Source: Basidiobolus meristosporus CBS 931.73 (lineage: Eukaryota; Basidiobolomycota; Basidiobolomycetes; Basidiobolales; Basidiobolaceae). From it: 64,000 nt of DNA. Each line of letters begins with the position of its first letter. The stretch's first letter is position 1. The translations under genes were made by a program, and so were the position numbers. The notes below the pieces were generated by a model that had not been told where the DNA came from, made no database searches, and was given only the letters and a program-made list of their open reading frames with translations. The stretch covers positions 30,943-94,942 of the forward strand of contig MCFE01000323.1 in assembly GCA_002104905.1 (NCBI GenBank). The letters run 5' to 3'. Positions 43,671 to 54,305 of this stretch are shown one piece after another.

Positions 43671-44847
43671 ACCCTGTATGACAAAACTAATGCAGTCCAA
43701 CAAATAGTGCAAAGCTATACAGTACCGCACTCAGTATCAATCAAGCACAAACATATCCAATATATTTGATGGCAAGCATTGCAAACAGCTAAGAATTAAG
43801 GGCTACTTTGATGGAATGTATGACCATGCCTTTGCCTTAGCACTTGATGGATTCTCATTAAGCAAGTACTCTACCAGCAAATCCTGCTGGCCACTGATTC
43901 TCATCAATTCAAGTCTGCCTCCTATCTTACGGTGTTAGAACATAAATCTGATGGTAGTCTCACTGGTCTCTGGGCCTAAATCACTGTCCAACCCGGAAAC
44001 CTACCTGTATCCATTGCTGAATGAATTTTGTATGCTCTCAAGCAGGATAACAGGAAATGGCTGGCATGTGAAAGCACAAATTATTATCTGCATTGAAGAT
44101 ACCCCAACCATCAGCAAGATAGTAGGTTTCTCTGGGCACAGTGGAAGGTATTGCTGTCAAATGTGTGAGATCCAGGGGATTTACTCCATAACTCACACAT
44201 ATTATTATTGCCCAAACACCAGCACTAAGAACATCATCAACCCATAGCAAGAATGTACAGATGTTAGCATGCAGTTGTAGCAAAGTTGGCAAGCTATAAA
44301 CCTTCAGTCAGAATATGGAAGCAATTGGAAGCTGATGATGCTTAAGAGAGAGGGAATCTGTTGGAGCAAAAGCTTTCCACTGGGAGCAATGCATTTGCTT
44401 TTCAACAATATCCCTATACTGATGACCAAGTTGTACATGGGGCATTTCAAGCTAAATGAGCCCTTCAAGATATCTGAGAAATTCAAAAGAACTGGCAAGA
44501 TATTACAGAGTATCTGCTACCCTCAGTACTTCTCACAGGCTCCAATTAATATTCATTTGCATTTGCAACAATACAAATGCAAAGACTGGATGAACTGGAT
44601 AAGTTCTTAATATTTAATTATTCAAGTGGTGTTTGGAAGCCATTCCTACCATGATTACATTGGCAGCATTGTGAGTCATATGTGAGCATTGTAGGAATAT
44701 TTATCCAGAAGCAGATCACCAATGCCAACTTGACACATCTACAGCTGTTGTGCAAGGAATTTGTGACGGTAGTTGAGATTTTATACTAAAAACACAAAGC
44801 TGAACATGTAGATTTCTGCTACTACCGTATCCATTCTCCACTCCATC
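43671..44847 (+). pseudogene. Tnp2 transposase core, copy C10
   Basis: Contains the Tnp2 core from the MQSNK region through LALDGFSL-like codons (43840-43860), QMCEIQGIYSITHTYYY (44155-44215) and WSKSFPLGAMHLLFNNIP (44355-44410). It stops at about 44610 and is cut at 44847 by the terminus of C11. There are several nonsense codons. Confidence 0.75.
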
Positions 44848-45334
44848 CCCTATGAAAAATTATTGAGATGATCCCATCAGAAGGCCATCACAAATTAAAG
44901 TCCCATGACTAAGAGGCACTGATCCAGTCAGGACACTGTCCAGTAATTGTTGAAAAATAATTCTACCCAGAGTTCACAAAAATCTTGGTCAAGTTTTTTA
45001 TCACAACAGTTTATAAGTGGCTTTTGATTGGTTCCCTGCCCACTTGCTCACAATCTGATCCCAGACACTCAATTACCTCCTATGTTTGTGTGCATTGATT
45101 GGCCATTGCCTCTTTTTTGCATTCCTTACTTCCCAACTCAACCCTTTCTCTTACTTTTCATGCATACAAATTGACTTATTTGTATTAAAACTTCAGCTGT
45201 ACCTCAATTGCCAATTGTATTGACCTATACAAGCCCCTATACCCTACACTAACATTAAGCCCAACCCCACACTCAACAAGTAGCTTCATTAAAATCCACC
45301 ACTCAATAAGTATTTCTGCTGTATCACTCAGGTT

Positions 45335-47225
45335 CTACAACTTTTGCGGGAACCCAATGGCTTTATGCCACTGTTCATTCACTGGTTCCCACATGTCCTG
45401 GTCTTCAACTTGCACTGCAAGGTCTAGCACCTCCTCTGCCAGTCTTTGCAATAAATTCTTGCAATACTCCAGTGCATTTTCTTGAGCACTGTTCTTGAAG
45501 AAGTGCTGCAACCTCTTGGTGTGCCTATTAATGTTCCACAGCTCCACTGGAGGCATTGTGATAGTCTTTCAAGCAATTGACATTGTAGCCTTGTCTGTCA
45601 GTGAGATCTCTACGCTGTCAACAATGGAGAATGTGAAAACTGTGGCAGTTGAATTGCCTTTTTCAGCAAGCTCAGCAATCTTGCTGGAGTGTAGCTCAAC
45701 TGGGTGCACTTCCAACTCTTGTGAAAGCAGCTGTTTTCTTGTTGGTAATTTTTCTTGGCTATGATGGGAATCAGTCTGTTCCAGGCTTGCAGCATGAATT
45801 GGCAAGAACTGCAGTCTTTTTGCTCGCCTCCCTGTCTCAGGCTTGGGTAGACATTTTTCCCTTTACCTGTTCCTTTATCACTGCCAGGTCTTTGACTGAT
45901 GCTTTGTCTGAGTGGTTATTGTAATGAACAACGTTTTTGCCTTGATAAATTCTCTTCTGGCAGATCTACTTTGGCCTGTTTGTCCCTTGCTGGCACTCTT
46001 CTGGCAACCTGACATCTCTTTTCTGCTAGTTTAGAGCTCTCAACCATAATTGTGATGGGTTCCTGTAAAGGCTGCTGGTTTTTATCACTGCCAGGTGCTT
46101 CACTGCTACCTGGACTGGGTGCTTCTTGAGTGGTACTACACTTATTCCTTGATAAATGTTATGCTTGTGCATCCATGTCTGCCTGCTTGTCCCTAATTGG
46201 CACTCTTCCTGCTACCTGACGTCTCTTTGACACTTGTCTGGAGCTTTCAGTCCTGCTTGTAACAGGATCTTGAGGAAGCTGCTGGCTTTTAGCCATGGCA
46301 TCCTTGTTCTTCTGCCTTTGACAGATAGTTTCTCAGCATACCAATGCTAGCCCAAAATCTGTTTGCCTGTTTGAATCCAGAATAATGCTCATGAAACAAG
46401 TCAAGTGTATTCTGCTTGGCCTTGAGTTCCTGATGGTCCCATGGTATACCTGCCTTAAGGTGATGGCATGCTAGACTTCTGACAGCCTCTTGAATATCAG
46501 CCTACTCTTCATTATTGCACTCAACAGCTCAATGGAGCTTCAGTGTCTTTTGTTTTTAAGATTTAGTATAAACACCTCATTGTCTCCCTCCCACACTGTT
46601 ATAGGTTTTTCTGTGGGCTTTATCTTTGGGCACTGTTGTTGTGCTTCAAGGACTGTACAGTATTCCTGTGCAGTTACAATGGGAAATTGCTTAGTTCTTG
46701 GCTGTGACATTGAGCTACTAGAGTTCCTTATTTGCAGTAAAGTACTGCTTTCTCTACCTGGGATATTGAGTGCTCTACATGTGTTACCTGCTAATCCTGT
46801 TCCTGGACTATTTCCTGATTTCTCTGGGCCATTGCATCTATCCTATCAGCTACAGCACCTAATTGCTTCATTAATGCTTTGGTACAAGCTGACAACATAC
46901 TTGCTAATATGGGGGGTGGCAATGTTATGGTGGCCACTTACTGGTCTTGAACTGAGGGCACCACATTTGCTACATTCTCATCTGCCGGCGCATAACAATC
47001 AGCTTGTGGCACTGTAGAGGTTCTCAATTGCCTATCTGACCAAGAGCCTGAGGAGTTGGCATTATTACCTTCAATGGGCACAATGTCCACAGGGCCTTTT
47101 TTGGATGTAGCACTGCTAGTTGCACTGACGGTCAAAGCAAGCTGTTGTCAAAACATTCTTCTGTTGCTGTCAAGAGTGGCGTTTGGTTGGGAACCAGATG
47201 GCTTTGCTTTATTGTTTGGCAGCAT
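45335..47225 (-). pseudogene. CACTA ORF A of C11, near full length
   Basis: The longest ORF A in the window, about 630 codons from the ATG at 47223-47225 to the stop at 45335. Order: basic/Ser-rich N-terminus, SATS-rich low-complexity stretch, coiled-coil helix (around 46740-46900), a GDN-type block near 46580, a long Lys-rich linker, a VHPVELHSSKIAELAEKG block (about 45690) and a C-terminal helical block with FWNINRHTKRLQHFF-like residues (WNINRHTKRLQHFF at about 45510-45545), ending KAIGFPQKL. Frameshifts divide it into pieces (46938-47135, 45569-45805 and 45335-45556 open). Function unknown. Confidence 0.65.
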
Positions 47226-47264
47226 TTAGATGGAAGTGTGTCAAACCAATGGGGAAACAGTGTC

Positions 47265-49388
47265 ACAGTACCATGTATGAGCCTGGTCAAATCCCTATAT
47301 GCAATGAAGTAACACTCATTGAAACAAATGCTAAGGATACTTTATGGAGCCAAGTAAGCCAAGTAATCCATTTGCTGGTGAATGATGTGATGTTGTGGTT
47401 AGAGATGTGGCACATTTCCACTAATATCAGTAATGGGAGTTTAAGGATTTATTACTACTTCTGGTCAAAGTCATACTGGGATGCAACTTACCATGTACAT
47501 GGTACAAGTGGACAATCATCATGTGGCTGGCAACATATGATCCAGAGACTGTCCTGATTCCAACATGTGCTAACAGTTGCAGGGCATTCACATCCAAAAA
47601 TGCTACCATTGCAATGTTTCCAAATTAGCAGGAATCTACCACCATTGAGGGAAGCATTGTAGACACTCTAGATGTATTCTGGTCATACCCGTCTGAGGCA
47701 GCTGATGCAGTCCCACAAATATTGCAAAGCTGTACAGTACTGCACTGATTATCAATCAAGTGCATACATATCCAGTATATTTGATGGCAAACAATACTAA
47801 CAGCTAAGAAGTAAGGGTTACTTTAAAGGTATGTATGGCCATGCCTTAGCCTCAGCACTTGATGGATTCTCATTACACAAGTACTCTACCAGCCAATCCT
47901 GCTGGCCACTGATTCTCATCAATCTGAATCTGCCTCCTATCTTACTGTGTCCAAGCATAATTCTAATGGGAGTCTCACTGTAATCTGGACCTAAATCACT
48001 GTCCAACCTGGACAGCTAGCAGTATCTATTGCTGGATGAATTTTGTATGCTTATGAGCAGGATAACAAAAAATGGGCATCATGTAAAAGCACATATTATT
48101 ATCTGCATTGGAGATACCCCAGCCATCAGTAAGATAGCAGGTTCTTCCATGCACAATAGACAGTATTGTTGGTGTATGTGTGAAATCCAGGGAACTTACT
48201 CCATAACTGACACATATTATTATTGCCCAAACACCAGCACTAAGAACATCATCTTTCAACAGAGAGAACATACAGGAGTCAGCAAGCAATTGCAGCAAAG
48301 TGGGTAAGCTATAAGCAATTGGCTGGAATATGGAATCAATTGAAACCAAGATACTCAAGATAGAGGGTATCTGTTGGAGCAAAAGCTTTCCACTGGGAGC
48401 AATGCATTTGCTTTTCAACAATATCCCTATACTGATGACCAAGTTGTAGATGGGCCATTTCAAGCTAAATGAGCCCTTTGGGATACTGGAGAAATTTAGA
48501 AGAATTGGCAAGATATTACAGAGTATCTACCACCCTAAGTACTTCTCACAGGCTTCAATTAATATTTATATGCATATGCAACAATATAAATGCAAAGACT
48601 GGATGAACTGGATAAGTATTTATTCAAGTAGCATTCTGAAGCCATTCCTACCAAGAGTACATTGGAAGCATTGGGAGTCATTTGTGGACATTGTAGGAAT
48701 ATCTATCCAGAAGCAGATCACCAATGCCAACTTGACACATTTACAGCTGTTGTGCAAGGAATTTTTGATGATGATTGAGCGGCTATACTACAAACATAAA
48801 GCTGAGCATGTAGATCTCTGCTGCTACTGTATCCATTGCCTACTCCATCTTGCACAGTGTGTGGAGAATATTGGGCTTTGCTTCACCTTTTGGGAGTTTC
48901 CTATGGAGCAGATGTGTGTGGAGATATGAAGATGAGTTGAGTTGCAGGTACTACCATATTCCAATCTCATCAAATATATTACCTCTAAGTCCTTCATGGA
49001 TGTGATGAGTTGGCACATGGAGGACAGCCAGGAAGAGTTGGAAGATACTGAGGACAAATGCGCACAAGGGGACACCTTTGCCTATAGCATTAAGAAGCTA
49101 AGCAGCCCTAATGTGTGGATAATCAGTTGAGTAGTGCAAAGTTAGTTTGGGTGCAACAAGCAACTACTTTTTAATAGGAAAACTCTAATAAGATATGCCA
49201 CATTTCTCTTGGTCACCAGCCAACTTCTACACCATTCAATGTGGAATTCACACAAACAACAGCCAGTGTGCACCTATAAGGGGGACTAGAATCCCATAGG
49301 GAGAAGGAATATATTGGCTAAATACCAAGAAGTTCTTTGTGGATATTTAGGAGGTATTGATGACAAAAGTGGCAACAACCAAGCATAT
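47265..49388 (+). pseudogene. Tnp2 transposase of C11, zinc finger deleted
   Basis: Roughly 500 bp carrying the start and zinc finger are missing compared with C1. Coding similarity begins at YEPGQIPICNE (about 47275). The core (47700-48310), WSKSFPLGAMHLLF (about 48375-48420) and WHMEDSQEELEDTEDK (49010-49060) are present. Donor and acceptor of the 52-nt intron are both mutated here. H4 truncates the gene. Confidence 0.75.
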
Positions 49389-49588
49389 AGACTTGTTCCA
49401 TTGTACCGTGCCAGGTTGCGTGGCACAATCCGCGGTCTCTGAGAACAATTGGGTGCAATATTGTAGCTACCAGTAGGCAGGATTGCCCTTGGACAATTTT
49501 GCACCATGTGGGATGATCTTGCACACTATGGCACAATCTGAGACAATGAGGCTGGCACAAATGATTGTACCCACTTGTAATGTTTGCA

Positions 49589-49890
49589 TCACATGCACAA
49601 TTAGATACCACTATTATGGTAGGTAGAATCCGGTATTTGAATATGTTTCTTTAATGTAAATGGAAATAAATGCATATCACACTATAAACTACACTGACAC
49701 TTACATTTTGGTTACCTTCACTCCAATTGAATGGTATCTCAGTGGTTAATTGATCCAAAAATGTCCTGAAGCTTTCAGCTCCCAATTGGCTCTTAGACCA
49801 ATACACAAGCTACCTGATTTGCCATCAAATATCCCATTTTGCCCAATAAGCAAGTACATCCCTGATCCTGGTGATTGGACAAGGTGTCAT
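49589..49890 (-). pseudogene. Small right-end reading frame of H4
   Basis: Minus-strand counterpart of 5198-5500 with the same ATG context (49890), TGA at codon 22, TAG at codon 27 and the same stop region (49589-49591). The TATA box lies at about 49978-49986. The donor reads GTAAGTGT and the acceptor G is mutated. Confidence 0.4.
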
Positions 49891-50130
49891 AGCTAGCACA
49901 TGACCAGTTTTATGGGTGCAAATCAGATCAAATGGCTGCACTGGTGCCACAGATGATATATACATATGCAGGGTGTTTATTTATAGGGGACCTGTCTCAA
50001 ATGTGGGACAACCACAATATTGCTTATATCAAAAATTTAGTGATCACTGATTTGTGATGGCTTGATGTGGATTGCAAAAAAAATGTGTTGTTTGGATCAT
50101 TACAAATAATAGCAATTCAATGCAATTGCA

Positions 50131-51377
50131 TCATCTTCTCCTAGGCTTTTTTCTCACAGGGATTACTACTGAAGCATTTGGTAGTGATTCACTTTGCACA
50201 CTTGAACTACTTTCTTCTTGACTATCCTCTTGGCTACTTGTGTATTTATAGTCAATATTTTGCCTCCTAGTCGATGAGTGCAATGCTGCAACTTGGCCAC
50301 ACTAAGTTGCTCCAGATGATGCAACTGAGCTGGCCTGCAGTGCTACATGCTGACATGTTTGTTTACTTGCCAAAGGCTCTGGTGGTGTAGGCACTTCATG
50401 TGGGACATCATCTGTCAGTTCACCAGAGGTAACTTGTTGATAGTCAGGTGTAATGGCATGTGCAGATGCAACTTGATGCGCTGGCATGACCCTTGGCTGA
50501 GTTCAATGTGATGCTGCTTGTTGACACAACATTGCCTGCTCCAATGGACCTATGTCTTATTGAGCAGTTTGGGGGTTCTGGTGGTTTTGCTCTGAAGCGT
50601 GCGTGTTGACCCAATACGCATTGAGTCAATGTGGGGCACTCTTATGAAGGGTGTTGGTATAGTTTGGACTGATGTGTGCCAGCATGCTGAAGTTGCAAGG
50701 GATGGTAAGGAATCCATCAAGGCGTGCTGGCACAATCTAGATGATGTTGCTTGTGGTCTGTATTCCTCCTCTTGAAAGCTCACCTTCTGATTCCTCATGG
50801 TATTTACTTGCCCTCTGTCTAATACTTTGCAACTGTTGCCTGGATGAGTCCTGTGTACCTTGCTCTTGGAAGCCACTTGGCTCTACTAATTTATCACATA
50901 ATATATTAGTCATTTGAGGCAAAAACTCATTCAAAATCTCTTTGGTTCCCAATGTTGAGGCACAAACAGATGCATCTGGCCTGTACTGTGCAAATTGTAC
51001 ACAAAAGTGTTCCCGCATGGCTTCCTCATCAAATCCCCTCACTCTCAGCTCATTCTTGATTTCAAAACTTGTGTTGTTATATATCTTCTTACATATATCT
51101 GCTGGCATCTTGATGTAGAACTCATGCCACAGCTTTCTACTCAGGTTCTTCCATCTCTGTCAGCTCTCAAAGGTATCTAGTTCTGCTAGATTAATGAGTA
51201 GTGCCCAAATATCTGTATGAAGGCTCATCATAGACACTTGGGCTGTACTGAAATCATTTGGCAAGAACTCAAACGGATCTGACATTGCCTTTCTGGTCTG
51301 GACCATGCTTGTGAGCTGGGGGATGGGTTTTGTCTTGGTGGAACTAAAGATGAGTTGAGACTTGGTATAGGGACCAT
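50131..51377 (-). pseudogene. Harbinger companion protein of H4
   Basis: Counterpart of 3727-4957 with the basic tail KKPRRR at 50131-50155. The helical N-terminal part (51160-51330) and the middle block (50737-51108, including FAQYRPDASVCASTLGT) are conserved, with frameshifts between them. Confidence 0.75.
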
Positions 51378-51734
51378 AGTAATGGACTTGGATACTTATA
51401 CAGTAGTGTATTGGCATCAACCTGGTCTTATATGAAATATATATGAAAACTGATGTGATTGTTGAATTTTCCATATATCATGCATGATGCATCTTGGATT
51501 GCATTGGCATGGATCAGATCACATCAATTGCAGACTTCCTATTTGATTATAGACTTGTGAGTAAAACATCAATAAAAACACCCAGTCATTGTTTGAGGAT
51601 GATTTTTGCAACATAATGATAGGACACATGGCAATTGATGGAGATTTTATCATAATGCATGGAAAATCAGATAAATAAAGCTGATTGTGCCAAATCAAAT
51701 CAAATCATCTCAGCGCAATCCTCCCAATTTTGAT

Positions 51735-52154
51735 ATGACTCACTCATCTGAATGGTCTTTTCCCATTAATCCCGTCACTACAACTGGATTTCCTTTTGAC
51801 ACACTAGAGGAGATCTATACCAAGTACTGTGGTCCATCTGTCCCAATCTACTCAAGGAGATCCCTTTTTAAGCTTCTCTGCTATTACAAGAACTATTGCC
51901 CTACAAGGTTTCATACCACCATCCATGGCAACAAAAGTCCTAGAAGCTTTCATTCCCAGCTGACAGCAATGGAGAGCCACCTTGCAGAGTGTATGAATGA
52001 CTTAGAGTAAGCTTGGAATACTAGGTTCAGAAGCTCCAATTGACTTCCATATCCCAGAGTGTTCAGCAACAGGTTCCATACCAGGAGTATTTTGGATACC
52101 TTCCCAGTGAGGATTAACAGACCTTCTAGAGGGCAGAGGCACTTTTATTCTGGC
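51735..52154 (+). pseudogene. HARBI1-like transposase of H4, truncated
   Basis: Starts with MTHSSEWSFPINP and runs open to a TAA at 52008-52010. It then continues readable past the first catalytic Asp block (LDTFPVRINRPSRGQ) to the junction with C12. The second Asp and the Glu are absent. Confidence 0.85.
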
Positions 52155-52453
52155 CCTGCCAATTTGCTCACTTTCTGATCCTGGACACTCTATTGCCTCC
52201 TATGTTTGTGTGAATTGATTGGTTATTGCCTTGTTTTGCACTCCCTACTTCCTGACTCATCCGTTTCTCTTACTTTTCATGCACACAAATTGATTGATTT
52301 GTGTTAAAACTTCAGCTGTACTTCAATTGCCAATTGTATTGACCTATGCAAGTCCCTATTCCCCACACTAACATTAAGCCCAACCCCACACTCAACAAGT
52401 AGCTTCCTTAAAATCCACCACTAAATAAGTATTTCTGCTGTAATGCTCTGGTT

Positions 52454-54083
52454 TCACAACTTTGGCAGGAACCCAATGGCTTTATGCCACTGTTCATTTA
52501 CTGGTTCCCACACCTCCTGGTCTTCAGCGGGCACTGCAAGGTCTAGCTCCTCATCTGCCAGTCTTTGCAATAAATCCTTGTAATATTCCTGTGCATTTTC
52601 TTGAGCACTGTTCTTGAAGAAGTGCTGCAACCTCTTGGTGTGCCTATTAATGTTCCAAAACTTGACTGAAGGCATTGTGATAGTCTTTTGAGCTCTTGAC
52701 ATTGTAGCCTTGTCTGTTGGTGGAATCTCCACTCTGTCAACAATGGAGGCTGTGGAGGCTGTGGTAGACAAATTGCCTTTGTCAGCAAACTCATCTACCT
52801 TGCTGGAGTGTAGCTCAACTGGCTGCACTTCCAACTCTTGTGAAAACAGCTGTTTTCTTGTTGGTAATTCTACTAGGCTAAGATGGGATTCAGTCTGTTC
52901 CTGGCTTGCAGTGTTAATTGGCAAGAACTGCAGTTTTTTTGGCATGCCTCCCTGTCTCAGGCTTGAGTAGACATTTTTCCCTTTACCTTTTCTTTTATCA
53001 CTGCCAGGTGTTATGAATAGACACAATGCAGGAGAGTAGAGCTAGGCAAGGCAGGACTGGGAAAGGACTTAGGTGTGGATCAACAAGGCAAGGTGGATTT
53101 CCAAGGCAAGGCTGTTTATTCAAGACCTGAGTTTATCAGACTGAGGAATACTTAAGGGGGGATAGGACTATATATACTTTGGCTATACTGATGCTGAGAG
53201 ATATTAGCTAATACTAATGGGGTTGTGGGGTGAGGCACAGCAGCAGTGCTGGGAATAATAATATAGAGGGCAAGGCCTTGAGTTCCTGATGGTCCAATGG
53301 TATGCCAGCCTTAAGGTGATGTGGTGCTAAACTTCTGATGGCCTCTTGTATATTAGCCCACTCTTCATTATTGCACTCAATGGCTTCACAGATCTTCAAT
53401 GTCTTTTGATTTTTAGGCTTTGGTATAAACACCACATTGTCTCCCTCCCATGCTGTGATAGGTTTTTCTGTGGGCTTTATCTTTTGGCACTGTTGTTGTG
53501 CTTCAAAGACTGTACAGTGTTCCTCTGCTGTTACATTGGGAAATGGCTCAAATCTTGGCTGTGATGTTGAGCTACTTGAGCTCCTTCTTTGCAGCAAAGA
53601 TACTGCTTTCTCTATCTGAGATATTGATAGCTCTACTCATATTTTCCACTCATCCTGCTTCCGGACTACTTCCTGATTTCTCTGGGCCATTGCATCTATT
53701 CTATCAGCCACTGCACCTAATTGCTTCATTAATGCTTTGGTACAAGCTGACAACATACTTGCTAATATGGGTGGTGGTGATGTTATCATGGCCACTTGCT
53801 GATCTTCAACTCAGGGTACTGAGTTTGCTACATTCTTGTCTGCCTGAGTATAACGGTCAGCTTGCGGCTCTGCAGAGGTTCTCAATTGCCTACTTGACTG
53901 AGAGCCTGAGGAGTCCGCATTATTACCTTCAATGGGCACATCGGCCATAGGGCCATTTTTGGATGTAGCCATGCTTGTTGCACTGAATGTCAAAGCAAGC
54001 TGTTGTCCAACCATTCTTTTGTTGCTGTCAGCAGTGGGGTTTGGTTGAGAACCAGATGACTTTGCTTTATCTTTTGACGGCAT
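52454..54083 (-). pseudogene. CACTA ORF A of C12, split by an LTR-like segment
   Basis: The ATG at 54081-54083 begins MPSKDKAKSSGSQPNPTADS, the clearest N-terminus of this family. Then come the SATS-rich stretch, the coiled-coil region (about 53640-53760) and WEGDNVVFIPKPKNQKTLK (about 53400-53455). After the foreign segment 53009-53269 the C-terminal 190 codons (52454-53026) contain VQPVELHSSKVDEFADKG and VKFWNINRHTKRLQHFF, ending KAIGFLPKL. Frameshifts lie near 53640 and 53811. I do not recognise the family. Lys/Gln-rich composition and the coiled coil suggest a structural or DNA-binding helper for the transposase (inference). Confidence 0.65.
53009..53269. repeat. LTR-like segment replacing part of ORF A in C12
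   Basis: About 260 bp starting TGTTATGAATAG and containing TTTATTCAAG and a TATATATAC motif in the arrangement seen in the gypsy LTR. About 300 bp of ORF A present in C11 (roughly 46105-46410) are absent at this place, so this is insertion with deletion or a replacement. The right boundary is uncertain. Confidence 0.45.
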
Positions 54084-54305
54084 ATATATGGAAGTGAGTC
54101 AAACCAAAGGGGAAATAGTGTTACATATACATGTGTTTGTGGTGCCACAACTTTATTTATAATGCATACTATGGCAGGTCATCATTGATTCTTACATTCA
54201 TTTAGGTGCAATCTCTCAAATACAAAACTGTCTTAAATTCACATCAATATTGACCAAAAAGTGATATAATAGCATTATGTTGTTGAAGGTCAAACTGTTT
54301 GCCCC
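54084..54305. promoter_or_regulatory. Divergent promoter region of C12
   Basis: 222 bp between the two start codons, sharing most of its sequence with 655-875. It supports a common bidirectional promoter for ORF A and Tnp2. Confidence 0.5.

Larger units (their letters stand above)
44848..49388 (+). mobile_element. CACTA copy C11 with left terminus
   Basis: The left terminus CCCTATGAAAAATTATT begins at 44848, inside the C10 transposase. It has a left noncoding arm (44848-45330), ORF A on the minus strand, the promoter side and Tnp2 on the plus strand. The right end is missing: Harbinger H4 begins at 49389 inside the Tnp2 C-terminus. Confidence 0.8.
49389..52154 (+). mobile_element. Reversed Harbinger element H4, truncated
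   Basis: Starts with AGACTTGTTCCATTGTACCG at 49389 in C11. It carries the small right-end gene and the companion gene on the minus strand and the transposase on the plus strand. It ends abruptly at about 52154, where CACTA sequence (C12) begins, so the other terminus is lost. Confidence 0.85.
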
